DNA of 64,000 nt from Actinobacteria bacterium OV320 (GTDB lineage Bacteria > Actinomycetota > Actinomycetes > Streptomycetales > Streptomycetaceae). The stretch's first letter is position 1. Each line of letters starts with the position of its first letter. The position numbers and the translations under genes were made by a program. The notes below the pieces were generated by a model. The model had not been told where the DNA came from. It saw nothing but the letters and a program-made list of their open reading frames with translations, and did no database searches. The stretch lies in NCBI GenBank assembly GCA_001298545.1, contig LJCX01000029.1, positions 186,001 through 250,000 of the forward strand, given 5' to 3'. Below are positions 53,136 to 61,517 of this stretch, piece after piece.

Positions 53136-53768
53136 TCAGCCGCTGTCGGTGACCGCCGAGGACGGGGGTTCCGTGCTGCCGGGGCGTGAGCGGACCTCGT
53201 CGGTGCACTCGTAGCGGCGCAGCGGGTCGGAGCCGGGGCCGCCCAGGATCACCGAGCCGTCGCCCTCGGCCGCCGCCGAGTCGGAGAACGTGCAGACCAG
53301 CTGGGCGAGGGCGTACGAGGTCAGGCTCCCGGGCCGGGTGCTCAGCCGCAGGGCGTCGTCGGGGTCGTTCGCCCGGGGCCCGCCGACCGTCATACCGCCG
53401 CGCACGTCCGTCGTGTACCCGGCCTCCTTCTCGCCCGCCGACGGCGACTCGGCGAGCTGGTCGAGCAGGCCCTGCGCCACCAGCACCCGCCGCTCGAAGT
53501 CGGCGGCGCCGTCCGGCACCCGCACGGACCGGTCGACGGTCACCAGCGACGAACCGCACAGCAGGAACACCTGCACCGGCACGCCCACCCGGGCGGACTG
53601 CGACGTCACGTCCGGCTCGGTGAGCGAGCAGCGCGCCCGGGAGGGGGCGGGCCCGAAGTCGGTCGGCACCTCGGTCGCCCGGATCCCGCAGCCGGCGAGC
53701 AGACCGGCAAGGCCGGCCAGCACGGGCACGGCGAGCAGTCGTCGTACCGTCGCACGGCGCATGGTCAC
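53136..53768 (-). CDS. afsQ3: Lipoprotein of the AfsQ operon
   Basis: 210 residues. Signal MRRATVRRLLAVPVLAGLAGLLAG with lipobox AGCG. The body has a Cys pair region (RARCSLTEPDV, VFLLCGSS) and no known domain. GTG start overlaps the afsQ2 TAG as TAGTG, so it is co-translated with the kinase. In S. coelicolor the matching lipoprotein gene follows afsQ2. A sensing accessory for the kinase is plausible. Confidence 0.85.
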   Translation of the reverse strand: MTMRRATVRRLLAVPVLAGLAGLLAGCGIRATEVPTDFGPAPSRARCSLTEPDVTSQSARVGVPVQVFLLCGSSLVTVDRSVRVPDGAADFERRVLVAQGLLDQLAESPSAGEKEAGYTTDVRGGMTVGGPRANDPDDALRLSTRPGSLTSYALAQLVCTFSDSAAAEGDGSVILGGPGSDPLRRYECTDEVRSRPGSTEPPSSAVTDSG

Positions 53769-55393
53769 TACGCGTCCCCCTTGTCCTGCACGGACTTCCC
53801 GGACTGCACGGGCATGGACTGGACGGACGGCGTCGGCCGCACGGCCCGCTCGTCCTCCTCGCCGCCCTGCTCCGCCGCCTCCAGGACGCCCCGGGGCAGC
53901 CGCAGCGTGAACACCGCACCGCCCTCGGGGGAGTTGGCGGCGGTGATCTCGCCGCCGTGGATGTGGGCGTTCTCCAGGGCGATGGACAGACCGAGCCCGC
54001 TGCCCTCGGAGCGCGGCCGGGAGGCGCTCGCCTTGTAGAACCGGTCGAAGACGTGCGGCAGCACCTCCTCGGGAATGCCGGGCCCGTGGTCACGCACCGA
54101 GATGACGACCGCGTCGTCCGCCGCCGACACCGACACCCGCACCGGCGAACCGCCGTGCTTGAGCGCGTTGCCGATGAGGTTGGCGAGGATCACGTCCAGC
54201 CGGCGCGGGTCGAGCAGGGCGTGGATGCCGCGCTCGGCGTCCAGGTCGACCGCGTCCAGCCAGGCGCGCGCGTCGATGCAGTGGGTGATCTGGTCGGCGA
54301 CATCGACGTCGTCCAGGACCAGCCGCGCCGTGCCGGCGTCGAAGCGGGTGACCTCCATCAGGTTCTCGACGAGGTTGTTCAGCCGCCGTGTCTCGCTGAC
54401 GACCAGCCGCACCGCGGGCTCGATCATCGGGTCGATGCTGCCCGACTCGGCGTCCAGCTCCTCCTCCAGCACCTCCGCGACGGTGGTGATGGCGGTCAGC
54501 GGAGTCCGCAGCTCGTGCGACATGTCGGCGACGAACCGCCGCGAGGCGTTGTCCCGCGCGGCCATGTCGGCGACCCGCTTCTCCAGGGACTCCGCGGCCC
54601 GGTTGAACGTCCTTGACAGATCGGCGAGTTCGTCCGTCCCGGACACCTGCAGCCGGGTGTCGAACCGGCCCTCGCCGAGCCGCCGCGCCGCGACGCCCAG
54701 CCGGTGCACCGGCTTCAGCACGGTCGTCCCGGCGGCCTGCGCGAGCAGCGCGGCCCCGATCAGCGCGAGGCCGGTGGCGATCCCCAGCGACCAGGCCAGC
54801 GAGTTGAGGTCCTTGGCCTCCGGCTCCAGCGACTTGCGCATGTACCCGGTCGGCCCGCCCCCGTTCACCTGCGTCCCGGCCACCAGATACGGCGTTCCGT
54901 GGTCGACGACCCGCTGCCAGTACAGGTGGTACGGCGCCTTGTTGCCGCCCGTGACGTCCTGCCGCTTGTTCACCGCCGTACGCAGCGCCCCGGGCACGTC
55001 CTCCAGCGAGAACCCGTTGAGGCCGCCCGAGTTGCCGTAGACGGTCTTGCCGCTGGAGTCCTCGCCCACCAGCAGCACACTGAAGCGCTGGCTGCTGTTG
55101 GCCATCTGCCCGGCGGTGTGCTGGAGCTCGTCCTGCGAGGGATGCTCGGGCAGCGAACCCGCCCGGTTCTCCATCTCCTGCTCGAAGTCCCGCAGCACCG
55201 CACCCTGGGTACGGGTCAGCACGGCCTCGCGGTTGAGCCAGTACGCGATGCCGGACGCGGACACCGCGGCGGTCAGCGCCACCGCCCCGAAGACGACGAC
55301 GAGCCGCAGCCGCAGGCTGGTGAAACGCAGCCGCGAAAGTCTTCCCTTACGCGCCGCGGACCAGCCGCGGAGCCCCCCTTGCCGCTGTGTCAC
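53768..55393 (-). CDS. afsQ2: Sensor histidine kinase AfsQ2
   Basis: 541 residues. First membrane helix at about 30-53 (LVVVFGAVALTAAVSASGIAYWL), extracytoplasmic sensor of about 145 residues, second helix at about 200-226, HAMP, then HisKA with H293 in SHELRTPLTA, and HATPase_c with NLIGNALKHG, DHGPGIPEE and GSGLGLSIAL. The GTG start overlaps the afsQ1 stop as GTGA. It phosphorylates AfsQ1; in S. coelicolor the pair affects antibiotic production and nitrogen-related genes. Confidence 0.93.
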   Translation of the reverse strand: MTQRQGGLRGWSAARKGRLSRLRFTSLRLRLVVVFGAVALTAAVSASGIAYWLNREAVLTRTQGAVLRDFEQEMENRAGSLPEHPSQDELQHTAGQMANSSQRFSVLLVGEDSSGKTVYGNSGGLNGFSLEDVPGALRTAVNKRQDVTGGNKAPYHLYWQRVVDHGTPYLVAGTQVNGGGPTGYMRKSLEPEAKDLNSLAWSLGIATGLALIGAALLAQAAGTTVLKPVHRLGVAARRLGEGRFDTRLQVSGTDELADLSRTFNRAAESLEKRVADMAARDNASRRFVADMSHELRTPLTAITTVAEVLEEELDAESGSIDPMIEPAVRLVVSETRRLNNLVENLMEVTRFDAGTARLVLDDVDVADQITHCIDARAWLDAVDLDAERGIHALLDPRRLDVILANLIGNALKHGGSPVRVSVSAADDAVVISVRDHGPGIPEEVLPHVFDRFYKASASRPRSEGSGLGLSIALENAHIHGGEITAANSPEGGAVFTLRLPRGVLEAAEQGGEEDERAVRPTPSVQSMPVQSGKSVQDKGDA

Positions 55394-56067
55394 TGAGGGG
55401 CGTCCAGGCGGTAGCCGACGCCGCGCACGGTACGGATCAGGACCGGGGACGACGGCACGTCCTCCACCTTGGCCCGCAGCCGCTGGACACAGGCGTCCAC
55501 CAGTCGCGAGTCGCCCAGGTAGTCGTGCTCCCACACCAGCCGCAGCAGCTGCTGCCGGGACAGCGCCTGCCCCGGCCGCCGGCTCAGTTCGAGCAGCAGC
55601 CGCAGTTCGGTCGGCGTGAGCTGCAGATCCTCGCCGTTCTTCGTCACCGTCATCGCCGCGCGGTCGATGACGAGACTGCCGAACGTCGCCGAATCGCTCG
55701 ACTCGCGCTCGCCGCGCCGCAGCACGGCCCGGATCCGGGCGTCCAGCACCCGGCCCTGCACGGGTTTGACGACATAGTCGTCGGCGCCGGACTCCAGTCC
55801 GACGACCACGTCGATGTCGTCGCTGCGCGCGGTCAGCAAGATGATCGGCAGTTGGTCGGTGCGCCGGATGCGTCGGCACACCTCGAATCCGTCGATGCCG
55901 GGCAGCATCACGTCCAGCACGATGAGATCCGGCCGCTGCTCGCGCAGCAGCTTCAGACCGTCCTCACCGCTGGCAGCGGTGGCCACCCGGTGTCCCTGGC
56001 GCGTCAGTGAGAGCTCCAGGGCCGTACGGATGGCGTCGTCGTCCTCGATCAGCAACAGGGAAGGCAC
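55390..56067 (-). CDS. afsQ1: Response regulator AfsQ1
   Basis: 225 residues, OmpR/PhoB type. Receiver: LLLIEDDDAIRTALELSL (acidic pair D9/D10), phospho-acceptor D52 in LDVMLPGIDG, YVVKPV (Lys). Winged helix: LQLTPTELRLLLELSRRPGQALSRQQLLRLVW and RLVDACVQRLRAKVE. GTG start 56067, length equal to S. coelicolor AfsQ1 as I recall it. Overlaps afsQ2. The divergent sigQ gene is separated from it by a methyltransferase remnant. Confidence 0.95.
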   Translation of the reverse strand: MPSLLLIEDDDAIRTALELSLTRQGHRVATAASGEDGLKLLREQRPDLIVLDVMLPGIDGFEVCRRIRRTDQLPIILLTARSDDIDVVVGLESGADDYVVKPVQGRVLDARIRAVLRRGERESSDSATFGSLVIDRAAMTVTKNGEDLQLTPTELRLLLELSRRPGQALSRQQLLRLVWEHDYLGDSRLVDACVQRLRAKVEDVPSSPVLIRTVRGVGYRLDAPQ

Positions 56068-56074
56068 GGGCTCA

Positions 56075-56760
56075 TTCTGGCCCATGAGGGGGCTGTCGTT
56101 CGACCTGTGGGTCGGTGGTGAGGCGCCAGAGGGAGATGGTTTCCGCGGCGCGGGCCGCGTACAGGGGGTCGGACCCATCCCGCGAACTCCTGTTCCCAGG
56201 CCGTACACCGGTACGGCCCGCAACCCGCGGACCTGCGGTTTCGACGAGCCGGAGCAGCTCCTCGCGGTGCGCGGACCGAGGTGTTCGGCCAGCTCGGACA
56301 AGATCAGCCGGCCCTCGCCGCCCGGCCGCAGGTGCTGCCCCGGACCCGCCAGGAACCCGCCCGACATCCCGCTGTCCTCGTCGAACACCCCCGGTTCCAG
56401 AGCGGCGGCCGGCCGGCCGGGCGGCCACGGCGGGTCGCAGACGACGAGATCGACACGCCCGGCCGCGGCGCCGTCCGCCGCGCCCCCCGCCCGGATACAG
56501 CCCCGGAGCCACCGCGATCCGCCCGTCCAGCCCGAGCCGCCGGGCGTGGTCCCGGGCACGGTCGACGGCGCGCGGGCTGATGTCCGTCCCACCACCCGGC
56601 CGACGCCGCGCCGGCACCGCCGCGAGGCCCCCGGTGCCGGTGCCCGGGTCGAACGCGAGGGCCGCGGCCGGGTCGCGCCGTACCGTCCCACGGTGACCTG
56701 GGCGGACCAAGTCAACTGCCGTACCCCGGACGCCTGTGGACGGTCTGTGGAGTGGTCGTG
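56075..56760 (-). pseudogene. Frameshifted SAM-dependent methyltransferase remnant
   Basis: Minus-strand translation shows class I methyltransferase pieces in two frames. Frame 1: FDPGTGTGGLAAV and GTDISPRAVDRARDHARRLG (motif I and the acidic loop). Frame 2: GRVDLVVCDPPWPPGRP, VFDEDSGM and HLRPGGEGRLILSELAEHLG (the D/N-PPW catalytic motif). Frame 1 again: REELLRLVETAG and LYAARAAETISLWRLT (C-terminus). The second switch fits loss of one base in a CGCACC(C)GCGAGGAG context near 56270. No intact N-terminal domain is seen. Endpoints are approximate. Confidence 0.75.
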
Positions 56761-56786
56761 ACAGGCCCCTGTGACAGGTCTGTGAC
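56758..56786. promoter_or_regulatory. AfsQ1 box upstream of sigQ
   Basis: GTGAC at 56758, 56771 and 56782. The second and third are spaced exactly six bases apart, matching the AfsQ1 consensus GTnAC-N6-GTnAC reported for S. coelicolor. It lies 130-155 bp before the sigQ start. Confidence 0.75.
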
Positions 56787-56914
56787 AGTCGGCGGACACG
56801 GCGATGAAGTGCCCCGGGCAATCTTTTGGTCACGGACAAGGCGACGCGGAAACACAGCGGAGCCGGACCGGCGCAGGAGACCGAACACCGGAAGTCCACG
56901 ACGGGGGGCGCGAG

Positions 56915-57658
56915 ATGAACACGCTGCACGGTATGAGCACCAACGCAGTCGCAGTCGTCACGCGTCTGCACGACGTACACCGGGGTTCCGAGAAGTCCGG
57001 TGCCGTGAGCGGGCGGGGGTGCGCTCGCGGCACCGGGCGACAGCACACCACCTTCATGACGGTGGTCGACACGGGGGAACAGGCGGCTCACGGGGGAGCC
57101 GCGTACAGGGAGGACACGGGGGAGCGTCGCTCGCTGACCGAGGCGGAGTTCACCGCCTACGTCCAGGAGCGCCGCGCCTCCCTGTACGCCACCGCCTACC
57201 ACCTCACCGGCGACCGCTTCGAGGCCGAGGACCTGCTCCAGAGCGCGCTGTTCTCGACGTACCGGGCGTGGGACCGGATCAGTGACAAGGCCGCGGTCGG
57301 CGGATACCTCCGCCGGACGATGACCAACCTGCACATCAGCGCGTGGCGCCGCCGCAAGCTGAACGAGTACCCGACCGAGGAGCTGCCGGAGACGGCCGGC
57401 GACACGGACGCGATGCGCGGCACCGAGCTGCGCGCGGTCCTGTGGCAGGCGCTGGCCCGGCTCCCCGAACTCCAGCGGACGATGCTGGTCCTTCGTTACT
57501 ACGAGGGCCGCACCGACCCGGAGATCGCGGAGATCCTCGACATCAGTGTCGGCACGGTGAAGTCGAGCATCTGGCGGTCGCTCCGCCGGCTGCGCGAGGA
57601 CGAGGTCCTCAGCTTCGGCCGTGACGAGGAAGACGCCTTCGGGGAGCTTGTCGCCTGA
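56915..57658 (+). CDS. sigQ: ECF sigma factor SigQ
   Basis: 247 residues from ATG 56915. A long, poorly structured N-terminus (about 75 residues), then region 2: RASLYATAYHLTGDRFEAEDLLQSALFSTYRAWDRI and GGYLRRTMTNLHISAWRRRK; region 4: LARLPELQRTMLVLRYYEGRTDPEIAEILDISVGTVKSSIWRSLRRL (SigE-like, SACE family). The C-terminus is acidic. Located next to afsQ1 with an AfsQ1 box in front, so a target of that system. Starts further inside are possible, as family similarity begins at about residue 75. Confidence 0.9.
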   Translation: MNTLHGMSTNAVAVVTRLHDVHRGSEKSGAVSGRGCARGTGRQHTTFMTVVDTGEQAAHGGAAYREDTGERRSLTEAEFTAYVQERRASLYATAYHLTGDRFEAEDLLQSALFSTYRAWDRISDKAAVGGYLRRTMTNLHISAWRRRKLNEYPTEELPETAGDTDAMRGTELRAVLWQALARLPELQRTMLVLRYYEGRTDPEIAEILDISVGTVKSSIWRSLRRLREDEVLSFGRDEEDAFGELVA

Positions 57659-57664
57659 GGGTGA

Positions 57665-57819
57665 ACGGGGGAAGGCCCGGCTCCGCTCAGGGGAGCCGGT
57701 GAACGGGGGAACACGGGGGAAACACGGGGGAAGCGGTACCGGGGGGCCCGACGGGGGACGTCGGCGGAGCGGTACCGCGCAAGCACGGGGGAAGCACCAC
57801 CCCGGGGGGACACGGGGGA
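57665..57819 (+). repeat. ACGGGGGA octamer array
   Basis: Seven copies of ACGGGGGA between 57665 and 57819 in the gap after sigQ, plus three inside the sigQ 5' part (57071, 57090, 57116). The strand is very G-rich with runs of five or six G, which could form G-quadruplexes. The rest of the 242-bp gap to the next gene holds no other feature. Confidence 0.7.
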
Positions 57820-57900
57820 GCACCGAGGAAGCGGGGCTGGAGGGCCGGGGGGTCCGTCCAGTCCCGCTTCTGCGTGTCCGCCCGCGCCGGTGGGAGCGTC

Positions 57901-58539
57901 CTAGGCGGCCGTACGCGCCGACGGGGCGCGGTCGCCCGCCGTCGCCGCCGCCAGGCGGCCCAACGCCTCGTCGCGGTCGCAGGCGTGCGCCCCGAGCGCG
58001 GTCTGCCGGGCGACGATCGAGCGTTCGGAGCGCATCAGCCGCCAGCCGCGGCGCAGCAGGAAGGGCACCGACTTGCGGCCCTCCTTCAGATCGCGCAGGA
58101 AGCGGCGGCGGAAGGTCTTCACCGGTCCGCGGCTCAGGCACAGCGCGTCGGCCAGGACGCCCAGTTCGCGGCACCGGTTCACGATCTCGGCGGCGAAGAT
58201 GCCCTCCGCGATGAACACCGGGGTCCGTCCGAAGTCGATCGCGTCCGCGCCGGTACGCGCGCTGAGCGAGATGTCGTAGACGGGAACGTTCGTACGGCCC
58301 GTGCCGCACAGTTCCACGATCGAGGCGAGGGCCGTGTCCGCGTCCCACGAGCCGGGGTGGTCCCAGTCGATGTCGGAACTCCCGTCGACCAGCGGCAGCG
58401 TCGGGTCGTCACCCTCCTTGTAGAAGTCGTCGAGCCGCAGCACAGGGAGGCCGGAGCGGGCCGCGAGCAGGGACTTGCCGGAGCCGGAAGGGCCGCAGAG
58501 CAGCACGACTCGCGTCGGTATGGGCAAAGGGGAGGTCAC
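57901..58539 (-). CDS. Uridine-kinase-like P-loop ATPase
   Basis: 212 residues from GTG 58539. Walker A GPSGSGKSLLA at the start, LRLDDFYKEGDDPTLP (DDFY motif of uridine kinases), DWDHPGSWD, VPVYDISLSAR, FIAEGIFAAEIV, and the lid LSRGPVKTFRRRFLRDLKEGRK. Phosphorylation of a nucleoside or related small molecule is likely, which fits the salvage genes nearby, but no uridine-specific residues can be assigned by eye. GGAGG does not precede the start clearly. Confidence 0.8.
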   Translation of the reverse strand: MTSPLPIPTRVVLLCGPSGSGKSLLAARSGLPVLRLDDFYKEGDDPTLPLVDGSSDIDWDHPGSWDADTALASIVELCGTGRTNVPVYDISLSARTGADAIDFGRTPVFIAEGIFAAEIVNRCRELGVLADALCLSRGPVKTFRRRFLRDLKEGRKSVPFLLRRGWRLMRSERSIVARQTALGAHACDRDEALGRLAAATAGDRAPSARTAA

Positions 58540-58664
58540 GGGACACCAGTGTGAGGCATCCCCCCGGCCGTCAACGACCCCGCGGGTCGGCTTTGATGCG
58601 CGCGTCACACCTCAACTACCCTTCGTGTCGACCTGATCACCTTGCGCATCAGAAGGCGGCATCG

Positions 58665-59072
58665 ATGGCCCGACACGCTTCCCCCCAGACCTCCACCGGC
58701 CGGCGCGCCCTCGCCGCCCTCGCGACCGCCGGGGTGGCGCTGGGCGCCGGCGCCGGGACCGCCGCCGCGGCGACCGGAGAGCCCGCCGTCGACGTGGTGC
58801 GGACGAGGCCCACCTCGGTCGGTCAGCTCGACCCGCAGGCGGGCGTGCAGGGAGCGCTCGGCTCCCTGACGTACGTCACCGGGGCCGTCACCGGCCTCAA
58901 GCCCAACCCTCTCGCGGGCACCGGCGTCGACCCGCTCGACAACGGCGTCGGCACCCAGCTCGCCGACTTCAAGCCGCTGACCTCCCAGATGCTCACCGGG
59001 CCGGTGGCGCAGGCGCAGTCGATCGGCTCGGTCCCGGTGCTGGGTGACGTGACGAAGGTGCTGGGCGGCTGA
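58665..59072 (+). CDS. Small secreted protein
   Basis: 135 residues. Sec signal with twin hydrophobic Ala stretch (RRALAALATAGVALGAGAGTAAAA). The mature part, TGEPAVDVVRTRPTSVGQLD, then LGSLTYVTGAVTGLKPNPLAGTGVDPLDNGVGTQLADFKPLTSQML, ends SIGSVPVLGDVTKVLGG. No cysteine, no known domain. Found in many Streptomyces. Followed by a strong terminator. Confidence 0.82.
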   Translation: MARHASPQTSTGRRALAALATAGVALGAGAGTAAAATGEPAVDVVRTRPTSVGQLDPQAGVQGALGSLTYVTGAVTGLKPNPLAGTGVDPLDNGVGTQLADFKPLTSQMLTGPVAQAQSIGSVPVLGDVTKVLGG

Positions 59073-59088
59073 GGCCGGCCCGCACGGA

Positions 59089-59132
59089 CGGAAGCCGCGC
59101 CGCCCCCGGACGGAGGGGCGGCGCGGCTTCCG
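59089..59132. terminator. Bidirectional terminator
   Basis: Perfect 18-bp stem CGGAAGCCGCGCCGCCCC / GGGGCGGCGCGGCTTCCG with an 8-nt loop, between the convergent secreted-protein and aldehyde dehydrogenase-like genes. Confidence 0.92.
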
Positions 59133-59156
59133 CGTCTCAAGGGCCCGGTGGCCTGC

Positions 59157-60071
59157 CTAGTACGACGAGCCCGAGGCGCCCAGTGAACCCGTGGGGTGCC
59201 AGACCGTCTTCGTCTCCAGGAAGGCCGTCATGCGGTCGGTGCCGGGAGCCGCCGACCAGTCGTCCACAGGCTGTGGACGAAGGACGCGCTTCAGGTTGTC
59301 GGCCGCCGCGATCTCCAGCTCCTTCGCCAGCACGTCGTCGGCGCCCGCCAGGTCGATCGCGTTGACGTCCTGGTGGGAGGCGAGCGGCGCCGCGATCTCC
59401 GCCGTACGGCCGGACAGGACGTTGACGACCCCGCCGGGCACGTCGGAGGTGGCCAGCACCTCGCCGAGCGACAGCGCCGGGAGCGGCGAGCGCTCGCTCG
59501 CGATCACGATCGCCGTGTTGCCGGTCGTGATCACCGGGGCGAGCACCGAGACCAGGCCCAGGAAGGACGACTCCTGCGGCGCCAGAACCGCGACCACGCC
59601 CGTCGGTTCGGGCGAGGAGAGGTTGAAGTACGGGCCCGCGACCGGGTTTCCGCCGCCCACGACCTGGGCGATCTTGTCGGTCCAGCCCGCGTACCAGACC
59701 CAGCGGTCGATCGTCGCCTCGACCTGGTCGGCGGCCTTGGACTTCGACAGGCCCTCGGCCTCGGCCACCTCGTGGACGAACTGGCCCTTGCGGCCCTCCA
59801 GCATCTCCGCGACGCGGTAGAGGATCTGGCCGCGGTTGTACGCCGTCGCCCCGGACCAGCCGCCGAACGCCTTGCGCGCGGCGACGACCGCGTCCCGGGC
59901 GTCCTTGCGGGACGACTGCGGTGCGTTGGCCAGCCACTTGCCCTTTGCGTCGGTCACCTCGTACACCCGGCCGCTCTCGGAACGCGGGAACTTCCCGCCG
60001 ACGTACAGCTTGTAGGTCTTGAAGACGCTGAGCCGCTGCTGCTGATCGGTCTTGTCGGTCTTATCGGACAT
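59157..60071 (-). CDS. Aldehyde dehydrogenase-like protein lacking the catalytic Cys
   Basis: 304 residues, against about 480 for the family. The coenzyme-binding half is present: YKLYVGGKFPRSESGRVY, WSGATAYNRGQILYRVAEML, DQVEATIDRWVWYAGW, PEPTGVVAVLAPQES and VITTGNTAIVIASERSPLPALSLGE. It then ends in DRMTAFLETKTVWHPTG. There is no cysteine in the whole protein and the catalytic domain is missing. It overlaps the complete enzyme by 11 bp, so it may be a partner subunit rather than an enzyme. It is not obviously a pseudogene, since the frame is clean. Confidence 0.82.
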   Translation of the reverse strand: MSDKTDKTDQQQRLSVFKTYKLYVGGKFPRSESGRVYEVTDAKGKWLANAPQSSRKDARDAVVAARKAFGGWSGATAYNRGQILYRVAEMLEGRKGQFVHEVAEAEGLSKSKAADQVEATIDRWVWYAGWTDKIAQVVGGGNPVAGPYFNLSSPEPTGVVAVLAPQESSFLGLVSVLAPVITTGNTAIVIASERSPLPALSLGEVLATSDVPGGVVNVLSGRTAEIAAPLASHQDVNAIDLAGADDVLAKELEIAAADNLKRVLRPQPVDDWSAAPGTDRMTAFLETKTVWHPTGSLGASGSSY

Positions 60072-61512
60072 CGAGGTACGCCTCCAGGCCGTGGCGGCCG
60101 CCCTCGCGGCCGAAGCCCGACTCCTTGTAGCCGCCGAACGGCGACGTCGGGTCGAACTTGTTGAACGTGTTGGACCAGATCACGCCCGCGCGGAGCTTGC
60201 TCGCCACCGCGAGGATGCGGGAGCCCTTCTCCGTCCAGATGCCGGCCGACAGGCCGTACGGCGTGTTGTTGGCCTTGGCGACGGCCTCCTCCGGCGTGCG
60301 GAAGCTGAGGACCGACAGGACCGGGCCGAAGATCTCGTCGCGGGCGACGGTGTGCGCCTGGGTGACGTTCGTGAAGAGCGTCGGGGCGAACCAGTAGCCG
60401 GACGTGGGCAGTTCGCAGGCCGGGGACCAGCGTTCGGCGCCCTCCGCCTCGCCCTGCTCGACGAGCGAGGTGATGCGCGAGAGCTGCTCGGCTGAGTTGA
60501 TCGCGCCGATGTCGGTGTTCTTGTCGAGCGGATCGCCGAGCCGGAGGGTGGCGAGGCGGCGCTTGAGCGACTCCAGCAGTTCGTCCTGGATCGACTCCTG
60601 GACGAGGAGCCGGCTGCCCGCGCAGCAGACCTGGCCCTGGTTGAAGAAGATGCCGCTGACGATGCCCTCGACGGCCTGGTCGATCGGCGCGTCGTCGAAG
60701 ACGATGTTGGCGCCCTTGCCGCCCAGTTCGAGCGTGACCTTCTTGTGCGAGCCCGCGACCTGCCGGGCGATCGCCTTGCCGACGGCGGTGGAGCCGGTGA
60801 AGGCGACCTTGTTCACGTCCGGGTGCGCGACCAGCGCGGCACCGGCGTCGCCGTACCCGGGAAGGATGTTGACGACGCCCTTGGGCAGGCCCGCCTGGCG
60901 GCAGACGTCCGCGAAGAACAGGGCGGACAGCGGGGTCGTCTCGGCCGGCTTCAGGACGACCGTGTTGCCGGTGGCGAGCGCCGGGGCGATCTTCCACGCC
61001 AGCATCAGCAGGGGGAAGTTCCAGGGGATGACCTGGCCGGCGACGCCCAGCGGCCGGGGGGACGCTCCGAAGCCGGCGTGGTCGAGCTTGTCGGCCCAGC
61101 CCGCGTAGTAGAAGAAGTGCGCGGCGACCAGGGGCAGGTCGGCGTCGCGCGTCTCCTTGATCGGCTTGCCGTTGTCCAGCGTCTCCAGGACGGCCAGTTC
61201 GCGGCTGCGCTCCTGGATGATCCGGGCGATGCGGAACAGGTACTTGGCGCGCTCGGAGCCCGGCAGCGCGGACCACTTCCCGAAGGCCTTGCGGGCGGCC
61301 CGCACGGCACGGTCGACGTCCGCCTCGCCCGCCTGGGCGATCTCGGAGAGGACCTCCTCGGTGGACGGCGAGACGGTCTTGAAGACCTTGCCCTCGGCCG
61401 CCTCGGTGAACTCGCCGTCGATGAACAGACCGTAGGAGGGGGCGATGTCGACGACCGAGCGGGACTCGGGGGCCGGAGCGTACTCGAATGCGGATGCAGT
61501 CGTGGATGCCAT
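60061..61512 (-). CDS. Aldehyde dehydrogenase
   Basis: 483 residues, complete ALDH fold. YGLFIDGEFTEAAEGKVFKTVSPSTEEV, PWNFPLLMLAWKIAPALATGNTVVLKPAETTP, AFTGSTAVGKAI, LELGGKGANIVFDDA (Glu), FFNQGQVCCAGSRLLV (catalytic Cys), EIFGPVLSVLSF, and TSPFGGYKESGFGREGG. Starts 5 bp after the deoC stop in the same operon. It could oxidise the acetaldehyde released by DeoC. Inferred from context, as substrate specificity cannot be read. Confidence 0.92.
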   Translation of the reverse strand: MASTTASAFEYAPAPESRSVVDIAPSYGLFIDGEFTEAAEGKVFKTVSPSTEEVLSEIAQAGEADVDRAVRAARKAFGKWSALPGSERAKYLFRIARIIQERSRELAVLETLDNGKPIKETRDADLPLVAAHFFYYAGWADKLDHAGFGASPRPLGVAGQVIPWNFPLLMLAWKIAPALATGNTVVLKPAETTPLSALFFADVCRQAGLPKGVVNILPGYGDAGAALVAHPDVNKVAFTGSTAVGKAIARQVAGSHKKVTLELGGKGANIVFDDAPIDQAVEGIVSGIFFNQGQVCCAGSRLLVQESIQDELLESLKRRLATLRLGDPLDKNTDIGAINSAEQLSRITSLVEQGEAEGAERWSPACELPTSGYWFAPTLFTNVTQAHTVARDEIFGPVLSVLSFRTPEEAVAKANNTPYGLSAGIWTEKGSRILAVASKLRAGVIWSNTFNKFDPTSPFGGYKESGFGREGGRHGLEAYLDVR

Positions 61513-61517
61513 GGTGA

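Noticed and set aside
56115..56696. Plus-strand frames opposite the methyltransferase remnant
   Set aside because: No domain; the minus strand shows ordered methyltransferase motifs.
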